Under the pieces are notes generated by a model. It was not told the origin of the DNA. It worked only from the letters and a program-made list of their open reading frames with translations, and did not search any database. Below, piece by piece: positions 1-7,771 of a stretch of 11,465 nt of DNA (its first letter is position 1; every line of letters begins with the position of its first letter). Both the position numbers and the translations under genes were made by a program. The DNA comes from Anaerolineales bacterium. GTDB taxonomy: Bacteria > Chloroflexota > Anaerolineae > Anaerolineales > Villigracilaceae. The stretch covers positions 1 through 11,465 of the forward strand of contig JADGQD010000051.1 of assembly GCA_017882065.1 (NCBI GenBank), written 5' to 3'.

Positions 1-3000
1 TGGCTTGACCGCCCCCTCTTCGCCACTCTCCCGGTTTTTACTGGTGAAATGCTCCTTTTCGTCAGCATCGTTATTTTGATGGCCGTCAGCCGGTTGTATA
101 ATTTAGGAGTGCGGGTCATGAGCCATGACGAAAGCCTGCACGTTTATTACTCCTGGCTCTTTTCGATTGGGCAAGGTTATCAGCACACTCCCACAACACA
201 CGGGCCGCTGCAATTCCACTTACTGGCGCTGACTTACTTCCTGTTCGGAGACAATGATTTCACAGCCCGCCTGCCACATGCCATTGCCAACATTCTGACG
301 GTTGTCTTGCTCTGGAATTGGCGGCGCTACTTGGGCCGCGCCGGAATGCTGGTTGCCGCCGGGCTGGTGCTCATATCGCCCTACATGCTCTATTACGGGC
401 GTTATGCTCGCAACGAGGCTTTTGTGGCCCTGCTGGGGGTGCTGACGCTCTACGCGATCTTGCGGTATCTTGAGACCGGCAAAAAACGTCATTTACTCTT
501 GCTAACCGTCGCCACCGCCCTTCACTTCACGGTCAAAGAAACCGCTTTTATTTACACCGCTCAGGCACTGCTCTTCCTGGCATTCTATCTTGTCAACCGC
601 GTGACTCGGTCGCCCTGGAAGAACAACGGCGTATTGAACGGGTTTATCGTGATCCTTTCCGTTGGGGTGCTGCTCATCGGTGCGGCGCTCGGAGTAACAA
701 TCTACACCCGCGCCCAATCCACGACGGATGCCGGCCAGACTACCGCACCGCTCATCCCGGGAGTAACATCGGAGACTGCACCGCTTGCCGGGCATTTACC
801 CTCGGTAATAACCTTGATTGTGCTGGCAAGTATCGCCTTTGTCGCAGCGGCGGTCTTGCTCGTTATCGGTTATGGCTGGAAAAACCTGCGCCGCGAGCGT
901 TCGTTCGACATGCTCATCCTACTCGGCACGTTTGTCCTGCCACAGTTGGCTCCGCTCCCGGTCAAAGCACTGGGCTGGAACCCGCTCGACTACATTTTTA
1001 CCTGGCCGGGTTGGAATTGGCAGGCTCTTTGGTCCCAAGGCCCAGTCAAGACTGCCTCGGTCTTGATTGTGCTGGTCATCATCGCGATTGCCGTTGGCCT
1101 GCTCTGGGATTGGAAACGCTGGCTGGTCAACGCAGCCCTGTTCTGGGGTATCTACATTTTTTTCTACAGCAGCGTTTTTACCAACTGGCCGGGACTGGCA
1201 ACCGGTGTGGTCGGGTCACTGGGATACTGGCTGGAACAACAGGGCGTCCACCGTGGCAGCCAGCCTTGGTATTACTACCTGCTGATTCAGATTCCATTGT
1301 ATGAGTATTTACCTGCGCTCGGACTCGGTCTGGCTGCGTTCTTCGGCCTGCGTCGAAAATCACCGGCTCCCCTGCGCCACGAAACGACCTCGGAACCGGA
1401 CCCTTCGGCTGCCGCTGTTCCAGAAGTTGCACCCACGTTCGGCCTGTTGATGTGGTGGGCGTTATCCAGCCTGCTCGCATTTTCCATTGCCGGCGAGAAA
1501 ATGCCCTGGCTGACGGTCCACATCACGCTGCCGATGATCCTGCTGACCGGCTGGGGGCTGGGTATGGTTATCAATCGGCTGGACTGGTCAAAGGTCCATG
1601 GACGTGGCGGCTGGGCAACCGTCTTGCTGGTTATATTCTTCATCGGTCTGACCGAGGCGTTGGTAACAGGCTTGGGAGCGAATCCGCCCTTCCAGGGTAA
1701 GACGCTGGCACAATTATCCGCAACCGGGGTGTTCCTGTTCTCAGCGATAAGCGCCCTTGTCAGTGCGGGCGCGCTGGCCTATTTACTGACCAGTTGGCAG
1801 ATCCGCGATGCGCTGCGGTTGGCCGCGCTGGTATTTTTCGGCCTGCTGGCCGTTCTTACCGCACGCACCGCCGTCCGCGCCGCTTATCTCCATCCGACTG
1901 ACGCCACCGAATATCTGGTCTACGCTCACGGAGCGAGCGGTATTAAAGATGTGATGGCGCAGATTGACAAAATCTCCAGCCGCACCGCTGGGGGCCAGAA
2001 CCTTACGCTGGCATACGATAACAGCGCACCAGACAGTGGTGTGGCCTGGCCATTCACCTGGTATTTGCGCCATTACCCCAAAAAGACTGCCTTTGACCAG
2101 CCGGGCGCAGACCTGCTTGGTGTGCCGGTTATTATTGTTGACCAGAAGAACTTTGATACCATCAAGGCAATCGTTGGCAACGATTACTACCGTATCAACT
2201 ATATCCGCATGGTGTGGCCCAACCAAGATTACTTCAACCTGACCTGGGCGCGCATCAAAGATATGCTGACCAATCCATCCATGCGGTCAGCCCTCTGGCA
2301 AATCTGGTTCGCCCGGGATTATTCACAGTATGCCGATGCCACTGGTAATACCGGGCTGACCGTACCGGATTGGAACCCAAGCGACAAAATGCAGTTGTTT
2401 ATCCGGAAAGATGTGGCTGCAGAAATATGGGACTATGGCGTCCTCCAGGCAACAACCGTTCAAGCCGATCCTTATGAGCAAGGCAGGTTATCCCTTCCGG
2501 CGGATCTTATCTTCGGAGTGAATGGCACATCAGACGGCCAATTCAATACCCCGCACGGAATTGCCATCGCCCCAGACGGGACCCTGTACATCGCCGATAC
2601 CAACAACAATCGCATCCAGCATTTCTCCGCCGATGGGCAGTTCCTCAACGCCTGGGGCTCTTTCGGCGACAGTACCGCCGGTGACTCCCCCTACGGGACC
2701 TTTAACCAGCCTTGGGCTGTGGCAGTTTCACCCGACGGAGAGTTCGTCTACGTGGCTGATACCTGGAACCATCGCATCCAGAAGTTCACTGCCAGCGGAT
2801 TACCACTCATAATGTGGGGCACTCCCCTTTACGACCCGACCACCGATGGTCCGTTCGGAATATGGGGGCCGCGTGGCATCGCTGTGGATGCGCGGGGGCG
2901 CGTCTTTGTAGCAGATACGGGTAACAAGCGAATCCTCATCTATGACGCGGATGGGAATTTCGTCCTGCAGATTGGCAGTGAGGGCCTTTCCATCGGTCAA

Positions 3001-3393
3001 TTCGAGGAGCCGGTCGGTCTTGCATTTGACCCACGAGGTTACCTGTACGTGGCTGACACCTGGAACCAGCGCGTCCAGGTCTTTGCACCCAGCGAAGATG
3101 GTTCATCTTATTCTCCATTCCTCCAATGGGACGTATCTGGCTGGTATGGCGAATCGTTGGATAACAAACCTTATCTCGCGGTAGACAATCAAGGACACCT
3201 TTTCGTCACGGACCCGGAAGCATACCGCGTGCTCGAGTTTACGACCAATGGCGAGTTCATCCGCACTTGGGGTGAATACGGGATTGGAGCAGAAAATTTC
3301 GGTTTGGTCGCCGCCATCGCAGTGGACGTCGAAGGGCATGTCTGGGTAAGCGACCCAGCCAACAACCGGTTGATGCGGTTTACTATGCCATAA
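1..3393 (+). CDS. GT-C membrane glycosyltransferase (TIGR03663/Agl23-like) fused to a six-bladed NHL propeller, 5' partial
   Basis: The reading frame is open from the first base, so the gene begins upstream; the ATG at 49 is probably internal. Numbering from codon 1 at nt 1, the window holds 1130 residues. Roughly 13 hydrophobic segments run to about residue 630. The first outer loop has MSHDES (D43, E44), the acidic site expected of GT-C enzymes that use lipid-linked sugars; YARNEAF (near 139) and GEKMPWL (E499-W503) are typical of the TIGR03663 family, which includes archaeal Agl23, linked to flipping or transfer of dolichol-linked sugars. A soluble region of about 190 residues follows, then six NHL blades from about residue 838 to the end, with cores such as YIADTNNNRIQ, YVADTWNHRIQ and FVADTGNKRI. 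The propeller should face outside and bind a protein or glycan partner (inference). Substrate is unknown. Family call is strong; exact activity is not. Confidence 0.85.
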   Translation, partial: WLDRPLFATLPVFTGEMLLFVSIVILMAVSRLYNLGVRVMSHDESLHVYYSWLFSIGQGYQHTPTTHGPLQFHLLALTYFLFGDNDFTARLPHAIANILTVVLLWNWRRYLGRAGMLVAAGLVLISPYMLYYGRYARNEAFVALLGVLTLYAILRYLETGKKRHLLLLTVATALHFTVKETAFIYTAQALLFLAFYLVNRVTRSPWKNNGVLNGFIVILSVGVLLIGAALGVTIYTRAQSTTDAGQTTAPLIPGVTSETAPLAGHLPSVITLIVLASIAFVAAAVLLVIGYGWKNLRRERSFDMLILLGTFVLPQLAPLPVKALGWNPLDYIFTWPGWNWQALWSQGPVKTASVLIVLVIIAIAVGLLWDWKRWLVNAALFWGIYIFFYSSVFTNWPGLATGVVGSLGYWLEQQGVHRGSQPWYYYLLIQIPLYEYLPALGLGLAAFFGLRRKSPAPLRHETTSEPDPSAAAVPEVAPTFGLLMWWALSSLLAFSIAGEKMPWLTVHITLPMILLTGWGLGMVINRLDWSKVHGRGGWATVLLVIFFIGLTEALVTGLGANPPFQGKTLAQLSATGVFLFSAISALVSAGALAYLLTSWQIRDALRLAALVFFGLLAVLTARTAVRAAYLHPTDATEYLVYAHGASGIKDVMAQIDKISSRTAGGQNLTLAYDNSAPDSGVAWPFTWYLRHYPKKTAFDQPGADLLGVPVIIVDQKNFDTIKAIVGNDYYRINYIRMVWPNQDYFNLTWARIKDMLTNPSMRSALWQIWFARDYSQYADATGNTGLTVPDWNPSDKMQLFIRKDVAAEIWDYGVLQATTVQADPYEQGRLSLPADLIFGVNGTSDGQFNTPHGIAIAPDGTLYIADTNNNRIQHFSADGQFLNAWGSFGDSTAGDSPYGTFNQPWAVAVSPDGEFVYVADTWNHRIQKFTASGLPLIMWGTPLYDPTTDGPFGIWGPRGIAVDARGRVFVADTGNKRILIYDADGNFVLQIGSEGLSIGQFEEPVGLAFDPRGYLYVADTWNQRVQVFAPSEDGSSYSPFLQWDVSGWYGESLDNKPYLAVDNQGHLFVTDPEAYRVLEFTTNGEFIRTWGEYGIGAENFGLVAAIAVDVEGHVWVSDPANNRLMRFTMP

Positions 3394-3423
3394 GCAGACC
3401 GAATGTCATTTTATTCTGCTTAT
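3390..3423 (+). terminator. Possible hairpin terminator straddling the stop codon of the NHL-fusion gene
   Basis: A perfect 9-bp inverted repeat, ATAAGCAGA (3390-3398) and TCTGCTTAT (3415-3423), encloses a 16-base loop. The left arm includes the TAA stop. No T-run follows, so intrinsic termination is uncertain. It may instead protect the 3' end of the transcript. Confidence 0.35.
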
Positions 3424-3452
3424 CAATTACAGATGATATTTAAAAAGCAAAA

Positions 3453-3461
3453 TGCTATAAT
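3453..3461 (+). promoter_or_regulatory. Extended -10 promoter of sucCD
   Basis: TGCTATAAT is a perfect -10 hexamer (3456-3461) with an upstream TG, which can replace a good -35 box. No convincing -35 hexamer is seen 16-18 bases upstream. The surrounding spacer (3425-3460) is AT-rich, unlike the flanking coding sequence. A start about 7 bases downstream would give a leader of roughly 30 bases carrying the sucC ribosome site (AGGGAG, 3482-3487). Confidence 0.65.
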
Positions 3462-3497
3462 GCATGCGCTTAACATTCCAAAGGGAGAATCTTCCGC

Positions 3498-4631
3498 ATG
3501 AAACTGCATGAATACCAATCCAAACAGATTTTTGCCAAATATGGCATCCCGATCCCAAAGGGACGGGTAGCGGCTACCGCAACCGAGGCGAGACAGATCG
3601 CCAAAGAGTTAGGTGGCCGTGTTGTTGTTAAATCCCAAGTGCTGGTGGGTGGGCGCGGCAAAGCGGGCGGCATCCGGCTTGCCAAGTCTGCCAAAGAAGC
3701 CGAAGAAGTCGCGACACAAATCCTGGGCATGGAAATCAAGGGACTGCCGGTCCGTAAAGTGCTGGTTGACCAGGCAGCCAACATCGAACAGGAAATCTAC
3801 CTGGGCATCACCAATGACCGTGCCGCGCGTCGCCCGGTCCTTATGGCCTCCGCCGCCGGTGGTGTGGAAATCGAGGAAGTTGCCCGCACCAATCCCGAGA
3901 AAATCATCAAAGTCCACATTGACCCGCTTCTCGGCCTGCGCGACTACCAGGCACGCGACATTGCGATTGGCATTGACCTGCCGAAGGAATACTGGAAGCA
4001 GTTCGGCGATATCTGCCGGGGTCTCTGGCGCGCTTACATGGAATGCGACGCGACTCTGGCAGAGATCAACCCTCTGGTTATCCTGAAAGAAAAGTCGCTG
4101 ATGGCGCTGGATGGTAAGATGCTTTTGGACGATAATGCCCTCTTCCGCCACCCCGATCTGGCCGAGATGCGTGATGTGGACGAGGAAGCCGCCGCCGAGA
4201 CCGAGGCGCGCAAGTACGGTCTCTCGTTCATCAAATTGGATGGCGATATCGGTTGTATGGTCAACGGCGCGGGACTGGCGATGACCACCATGGACATCGT
4301 CAAATTATTTGGCGGCGAACCGGCCAACTTTCTGGATATCGGCGGTGGCGCGGGCGCGGATAAAGTCGCGGCTGCCATGCGCATCATCCTGTCTGACAAG
4401 AATGTCAAGGTTATTCTGTTCAACGTTTTCGGCGGTATCACTCGCTGTGACGAAGTGGCCAAAGGCATCCTGGCCGCCCTCAAGGAAGTCAAACCCACCA
4501 TCCCGATGGTGGTGCGTCTGGTGGGCACCAACGCCGAGGAAGGCCGCAAGCTACTGGCAGACGCCCACATGATTACCGCCGAGACCCTCGCCGACGCGGC
4601 CAAAAAGTCCGTTGCAGCGGCGAAAGCATAG
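3498..4631 (+). CDS. sucC: Succinyl-CoA synthetase (succinate-CoA ligase) beta subunit
   Basis: With SucD this subunit interconverts succinyl-CoA plus NDP and phosphate with succinate, CoA and NTP in the TCA cycle, in the cytoplasm. At 377 residues it is close to the usual 385-390. The N-terminal ATP-grasp part starts with MKLHEYQSKQIF and carries the nucleotide-binding GGRGKAGG around residues 51-58. INPLVI lies in the second half of the grasp fold. The C-terminal ligase domain has GDIGCMVNGAGLAM (249-262), the glycine-rich FLDIGGGA, and VFGGITRCDEVAKGI (312-324 region), which matches the phosphohistidine-facing power helix area of the E. coli enzyme. The ATG at 3498 follows AGGGAG by ten bases. 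It is the first gene of a two-gene unit, nine bases ahead of sucD. ATP versus GTP preference cannot be told from the sequence by eye. Confidence 0.97.
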   Translation: MKLHEYQSKQIFAKYGIPIPKGRVAATATEARQIAKELGGRVVVKSQVLVGGRGKAGGIRLAKSAKEAEEVATQILGMEIKGLPVRKVLVDQAANIEQEIYLGITNDRAARRPVLMASAAGGVEIEEVARTNPEKIIKVHIDPLLGLRDYQARDIAIGIDLPKEYWKQFGDICRGLWRAYMECDATLAEINPLVILKEKSLMALDGKMLLDDNALFRHPDLAEMRDVDEEAAAETEARKYGLSFIKLDGDIGCMVNGAGLAMTTMDIVKLFGGEPANFLDIGGGAGADKVAAAMRIILSDKNVKVILFNVFGGITRCDEVAKGILAALKEVKPTIPMVVRLVGTNAEEGRKLLADAHMITAETLADAAKKSVAAAKA

Positions 4632-4640
4632 GAGGCAGCA

Positions 4641-5504
4641 ATGAGCATATTAGTTGATAAAAAAACCCGCCTTCTGGTGCAGGGCATCACCGGCAATGAA
4701 GGCCTCTTCCACACCCAGCAAATGCTGGCTTATGGCACCCAAGTCGTGGCGGGGACACGCCCCGGCAAGGGCGGCGAATGGGTCCTGGACGGCAAAGTAC
4801 CGGTCTTCGACTCCTGCAAGGAGGCCGTCGAAGCAACCGGCGCAAATGCCAGTATCATCTTTGTCGCCGCGGCGTTCGCCCCGGATGCCATCTTCGAGGC
4901 CGCAGACGCGGGCATCCCGTTCATCGTTTGCATCACCGAGGGTGTTCCAGTGCAGGATATGATGCGGGTTCGCGAATACCTCGACCAGAAACAGATCCGG
5001 CTGCTCGGTCCGAACTGCCCCGGTTTGTTGACTCCCGGCGAGGCCAAAGTGGGCATCATCCCTGGTAACATCGCCATTCCCGGCAACATAGGCGTCGTCT
5101 CACGCTCCGGCACCTTGACTTACGAAGTGCTCTATGCTCTGAAACTGGTCGGCATGGGCGCCACCACCTGTGTTGGTATCGGAGGCGACCCTATCAACGG
5201 CACAAATTTCATTGATTGCCTGTCCATGTTCGAAGACGACCCGTACACAGAGAAAGTGGTTATGATCGGCGAAATCGGTGGCACGGACGAGGAAAAGGCA
5301 GCCCAGTTCATCGCTTCCAAGATGACCAAGCCAGTCGTCTCGTTCATCGCCGGGCAGACAGCCCCTCCCGGAAAGCGCATGGGCCATGCAGGCGCCATCA
5401 TCGAAGGCGGCGCGGGCACCGCAGCTGACAAAGTCAAAGCGCTCGAAGCAGCTGGTGTGAAAGTTGCGAAACACCCTGAAGAAATCCCATCTCTTTTGAA
5501 ATAA
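4641..5504 (+). CDS. sucD: Succinyl-CoA synthetase (succinate-CoA ligase) alpha subunit
   Basis: This subunit binds CoA and carries the phosphorylated histidine of the SucCD complex. At 287 residues it is full length compared with 289 in E. coli. The N-terminal Rossmann CoA-binding domain has GITGNEGLFHTQQM and the following TRPGKGG. GPNCPG (123-128) precedes the ligase domain, SRSGTLTYE follows, and RMGHAGAI places the catalytic histidine at 249. All expected key residues are present. Its ribosome site GGAGG (4631-4635) begins on the last base of the sucC TAG stop, five bases before the ATG, so the two subunits should be made in a coupled, near 1:1 ratio. A strong terminator follows directly. 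Confidence 0.97.
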   Translation: MSILVDKKTRLLVQGITGNEGLFHTQQMLAYGTQVVAGTRPGKGGEWVLDGKVPVFDSCKEAVEATGANASIIFVAAAFAPDAIFEAADAGIPFIVCITEGVPVQDMMRVREYLDQKQIRLLGPNCPGLLTPGEAKVGIIPGNIAIPGNIGVVSRSGTLTYEVLYALKLVGMGATTCVGIGGDPINGTNFIDCLSMFEDDPYTEKVVMIGEIGGTDEEKAAQFIASKMTKPVVSFIAGQTAPPGKRMGHAGAIIEGGAGTAADKVKALEAAGVKVAKHPEEIPSLLK

Positions 5505-5508
5505 AGCC

Positions 5509-5543
5509 AACTCCCGGCGTCTTAAAGATGCCGGGAGTTTTTT
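5509..5543. terminator. Strong intrinsic terminator between convergent sucCD and the GT4 gene, possibly bidirectional
   Basis: AACTCCCGGC (5509-5518) pairs perfectly with GCCGGGAGTT (5530-5539); four more pairs inside, one of them G-U, leave a three-base loop. TTTTTT (5538-5543) follows in the plus direction, which makes a textbook terminator for sucCD. Read from the minus strand the same hairpin follows the GT4 stop codon and is trailed by a weaker T-rich stretch, so it may stop both transcripts. The plus-strand T-run overlaps the minus-strand stop codon (5542-5544). Confidence 0.9.
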
Positions 5544-6711
5544 AGTGGGAAAGGACTGCCCAATAAAGTTCCTCGTAGCGGCTTATGATATTATCGAGGC
5601 TGTGAGCCTGCACTCGCTCCAGGCTGGCGGATCCCATGGCTGGCCAGCGCTCCGGATGATCTACCAGTATGGCCATGCAACGCGCCGCGTCATCCACATC
5701 GCCGGGATGGAAGAGTAAACCGTTCCCGTTGGCAGTAACCAATTCGGGTAATGCCACTGCATCGGCCACCAGCATGGGACGGGCACAAGCCATCGCCTGC
5801 AGCGAGGCGATGCTGAGCAACTCTGCTTCACTTGGCATGGCAAAAATGTCAATGCTGTTCAAAACCGAAGGCAGGTCGGTGTTGGGGATATAACCGGTAA
5901 AGTGCACCTTCTGCTCCAGCTCCAATTCTTGCACCAGTGCCACCAGGCTGACTTTTGCTGCACCATTCCCTGCAATTACGAACTGAATATCATTTCGACC
6001 CAGTAAACGGACGGCGCGTATGATTACTTCCAAGTGTTTCTCGCGATCCACGCGTCCGACAAAAAAGAATACTTTGCGGGATGGGTCGATCCCATAGCAG
6101 TTACGCCAAGTTAACCGGTCTACGGACGGATCGGGTCGGAAAAGATTCGTATCCACACCGCAGGAGATGGACGAAACCGGTGGTCGCAGCCCCACTTTCT
6201 TCAGCATTTCCATACCCGTCATGGACGGACAAGCCACAGCGTCCAAACGATCATATACTTCCCGCATCCAATGCCATAGCACCCAGTTATAGAATGGCTT
6301 GATTCTGGAAACAAGTGGTATATAGGCTGCCAGGTTGTCCGGCATGAAATGATTGGTACCCACCAGCTTGATACCGCGCCGCCGCGCCGCAAAAAGCATC
6401 GCACGACTTAATGGATAATGATCCTGGATATGGACAATGTCCGGACGGAACCTATCCAGGATCCGTCCCGTCGCGAAGGAAGGGAAAAGGGGAAGGTATG
6501 AATCGGGATGGATTATCTTCAGGCTCAGTGCCCTTAACGCCTCCAAATGTACACCATTGATCTGCTCACGGTATGGGTAACCCCGTTCCGAACCCGCGGC
6601 TGCCATCACTGCGTGACCGTTTCGCGCCAGGCCTTCTGCCAGATTAACTGTGAAGATCGCCTGTCCGTGAAAAGCAATGTAATTCGCTGAAGTTGCGATC
6701 AGGATGCGCAT
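5542..6711 (-). CDS. GT4-family glycosyltransferase, possibly glucosylating diacylglycerol or another lipid
   Basis: A retaining GT-B glycosyltransferase of CAZy family GT4 (389 residues, normal length) that should use a nucleotide sugar at the inner membrane face. The N-terminal acceptor domain opens with MRILIATSANY and has the glycine loop HGQAIFTVNLAEGL (from residue 15), IVHIQDHYPLSRAM and TNHFMPDNL. The C-terminal donor domain has FVGRVDREKH (R220, K225 are the usual phosphate-binding pair) and the segment SEAELLSIASLQAM. That last segment and the TNHF motif resemble the branch holding diacylglycerol 3-glucosyltransferases, hence the guess at a lipid acceptor. An oddity: the EX7E motif reads E297 to Q305, with glutamine (CAG) in place of the second glutamate. 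It lies 19 bases after the DedA-like gene in the same direction, with only a weak purine-rich site before the ATG. Family is certain; substrate is inference. Confidence 0.88.
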   Translation of the reverse strand: MRILIATSANYIAFHGQAIFTVNLAEGLARNGHAVMAAAGSERGYPYREQINGVHLEALRALSLKIIHPDSYLPLFPSFATGRILDRFRPDIVHIQDHYPLSRAMLFAARRRGIKLVGTNHFMPDNLAAYIPLVSRIKPFYNWVLWHWMREVYDRLDAVACPSMTGMEMLKKVGLRPPVSSISCGVDTNLFRPDPSVDRLTWRNCYGIDPSRKVFFFVGRVDREKHLEVIIRAVRLLGRNDIQFVIAGNGAAKVSLVALVQELELEQKVHFTGYIPNTDLPSVLNSIDIFAMPSEAELLSIASLQAMACARPMLVADAVALPELVTANGNGLLFHPGDVDDAARCMAILVDHPERWPAMGSASLERVQAHSLDNIISRYEELYWAVLSH

Positions 6712-6730
6712 GAGCTGCTCTTGTTAGCCA

Positions 6731-7372
6731 TCAATCTTTTTTCGCAGGATCAATTTCGATCTGATATCGCTGTTTGATAACGCGCCGCCCAACCAGGATC
6801 AAGAACGTGACGAAGACAATGCTGCCTCCTATTGCAGCATATTCAACCCCCCGCTCCACCTTTTTGAGTGCCTCGGTGGTATAGAAACCGATCAGCACCA
6901 GCGATCCGGTCCAGAGCGTTTCGCCGGCGAAGATGGCGGGGAACCAGCGCCTCCAGGGAGCTTTCACCAGTCCGGCGGCGATTAACGCCGGGATCATCAT
7001 ACTGAGTGTCAACTTTGCCACGAAAAGGATGCGGGCGGCGTGGTCGTGCATTTCGGTTTCCAGCCGTGCCAGAATATCCCCGCGTATACCCAGTTTTTTC
7101 CCGAACCGCTTAATCCAGGTGATTTTGCCGAAATAACCCAGCGTGTACCAGAGCGAATCAGCGGACAGATTGCCAGCCGCTGCAGCGGCGAACACCCATC
7201 CCGGTTTCATCAGACCCGCTGAAGCCGCCGCAGCCCCCAACAAAGTGGCAATTGGGCCCTCCACAGCTACGAGGGCGGCCAGCAAAAGATAGGTCCAAGT
7301 GCCGAGCTGCGGCAGTTGTCCGTTGTGAAGAGCCTCGATAAAATTCTGAAAAAGTACGGTCAAATAGGACAT
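6731..7372 (-). CDS. DedA/VTT-domain integral membrane protein
   Basis: A 213-residue membrane protein matching the DedA (SNARE-associated, VTT) family, whose members are linked to envelope integrity and to scrambling or flipping of lipids such as undecaprenyl phosphate. Hydrophobic segments lie at about 27-54, 57-80, 113-137, 143-165 and 177-198. E38 in VAVEGPIATLLGA and D72 in AGNLSADSLWYTLGYFGK sit where DedA proteins carry functionally needed acidic residues in membrane re-entrant parts. LVKAPWRRWFP supplies the conserved arginines after the third segment. It is near the usual 200-220 residues. No good ribosome site precedes the ATG at 7372, so start confidence is moderate; no better in-frame start is seen. 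It precedes the GT4 gene by 19 bases, which suggests co-transcription and a shared job in envelope lipid handling (inference). Confidence 0.82.
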   Translation of the reverse strand: MSYLTVLFQNFIEALHNGQLPQLGTWTYLLLAALVAVEGPIATLLGAAAASAGLMKPGWVFAAAAAGNLSADSLWYTLGYFGKITWIKRFGKKLGIRGDILARLETEMHDHAARILFVAKLTLSMMIPALIAAGLVKAPWRRWFPAIFAGETLWTGSLVLIGFYTTEALKKVERGVEYAAIGGSIVFVTFLILVGRRVIKQRYQIEIDPAKKD

Positions 7373-7408
7373 AAAGTATTTTCACACAAAACGATAAATA
7401 AAAATAGG

Positions 7409-7414
7409 GTTATA
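7409..7414 (-). promoter_or_regulatory. Candidate -10 box for the DedA-GT4 unit
   Basis: The minus strand reads TATAAC here, inside an AT-rich stretch (7381-7420) that stands out from the surrounding coding DNA. A start would fall around 7400, leaving a short leader before the ATG at 7372. The hexamer 17 bases upstream is poor (3 of 6 to TTGACA), so this is only a candidate. Confidence 0.3.
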
Positions 7415-7453
7415 CCTTAACTAACCCAAATCGGCAGCGGAGAACCTTAATGA

Positions 7454-7479
7454 CAAAGACGCCGACGCCGGCGTCTTTG
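7454..7479 (-). terminator. GC-rich hairpin after acpP
   Basis: CAAAGACGCC (7454-7463) and GGCGTCTTTG (7470-7479) form a perfect 10-bp stem with a six-base loop, 19 bases past the acpP stop. On the minus strand no T-run follows the stem, so it may terminate only partly, attenuate read-through into the DedA gene, or stabilise the acpP mRNA. The core is built from repeats of GACGCC. Confidence 0.45.
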
Positions 7480-7498
7480 AAGGAGTAAAACAAAAGTA

Positions 7499-7741
7499 TC
7501 ATTTCTTGGCTTTTTGGGATTCGACGAAATTGACCGCTTCGCCGACGGTGGTGATCTTCTGGGCATCCTCATCCGAAATCTCGGTGCTGAAAACATCCTC
7601 AAACTTCATGATGAGTTCGACCAGGTCGAGTGAATCGGCGTCCAGGTCCTCGCGAAAGCGGGCTTCGAGCTTGATCTTCGCTTCGTCTACGCCCAACAAG
7701 TCCACGATAATTGTCTTTACTTCATCAAAAGTGCTTGCCAT
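7499..7741 (-). CDS. acpP: Acyl carrier protein
   Basis: A small acidic protein (80 residues, typical for bacterial ACP) that carries growing acyl chains on a 4'-phosphopantetheine arm during fatty acid synthesis. The attachment site is Ser37 in DLDADSLDLVELIM, the classic DSL motif at the start of helix II. FEDVFSTEISDEDAQKITTVGEAV is the usual helix II-III region, and the lysine-rich tail is also common. The start is secure: AGGAGG (minus strand, 7752 to 7747) lies five bases before the ATG. It is not next to fabD/fabG/fabF here, where acpP often sits. It diverges from fni across a 77-bp spacer. It could be a dedicated rather than the main ACP, but nothing in its sequence departs from the housekeeping type. 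Confidence 0.96.
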   Translation of the reverse strand: MASTFDEVKTIIVDLLGVDEAKIKLEARFREDLDADSLDLVELIMKFEDVFSTEISDEDAQKITTVGEAVNFVESQKAKK

Positions 7742-7771
7742 TTCTGCCTCCTGTGAGTTTAAACTGGCACT

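Noticed and set aside
1..48. Treating the ATG at 49 as the start of the first gene
   Set aside because: The frame is open to the window edge, the preceding WLDRPLFA fits the coding style of the family, and no ribosome site lies before 49.
4034..4714. 226-codon open frame antisense to sucC
   Set aside because: It mirrors a certain gene in a GC-biased region, is Ser/Arg/Ala-rich with no recognisable motif, and has no promoter or ribosome site.
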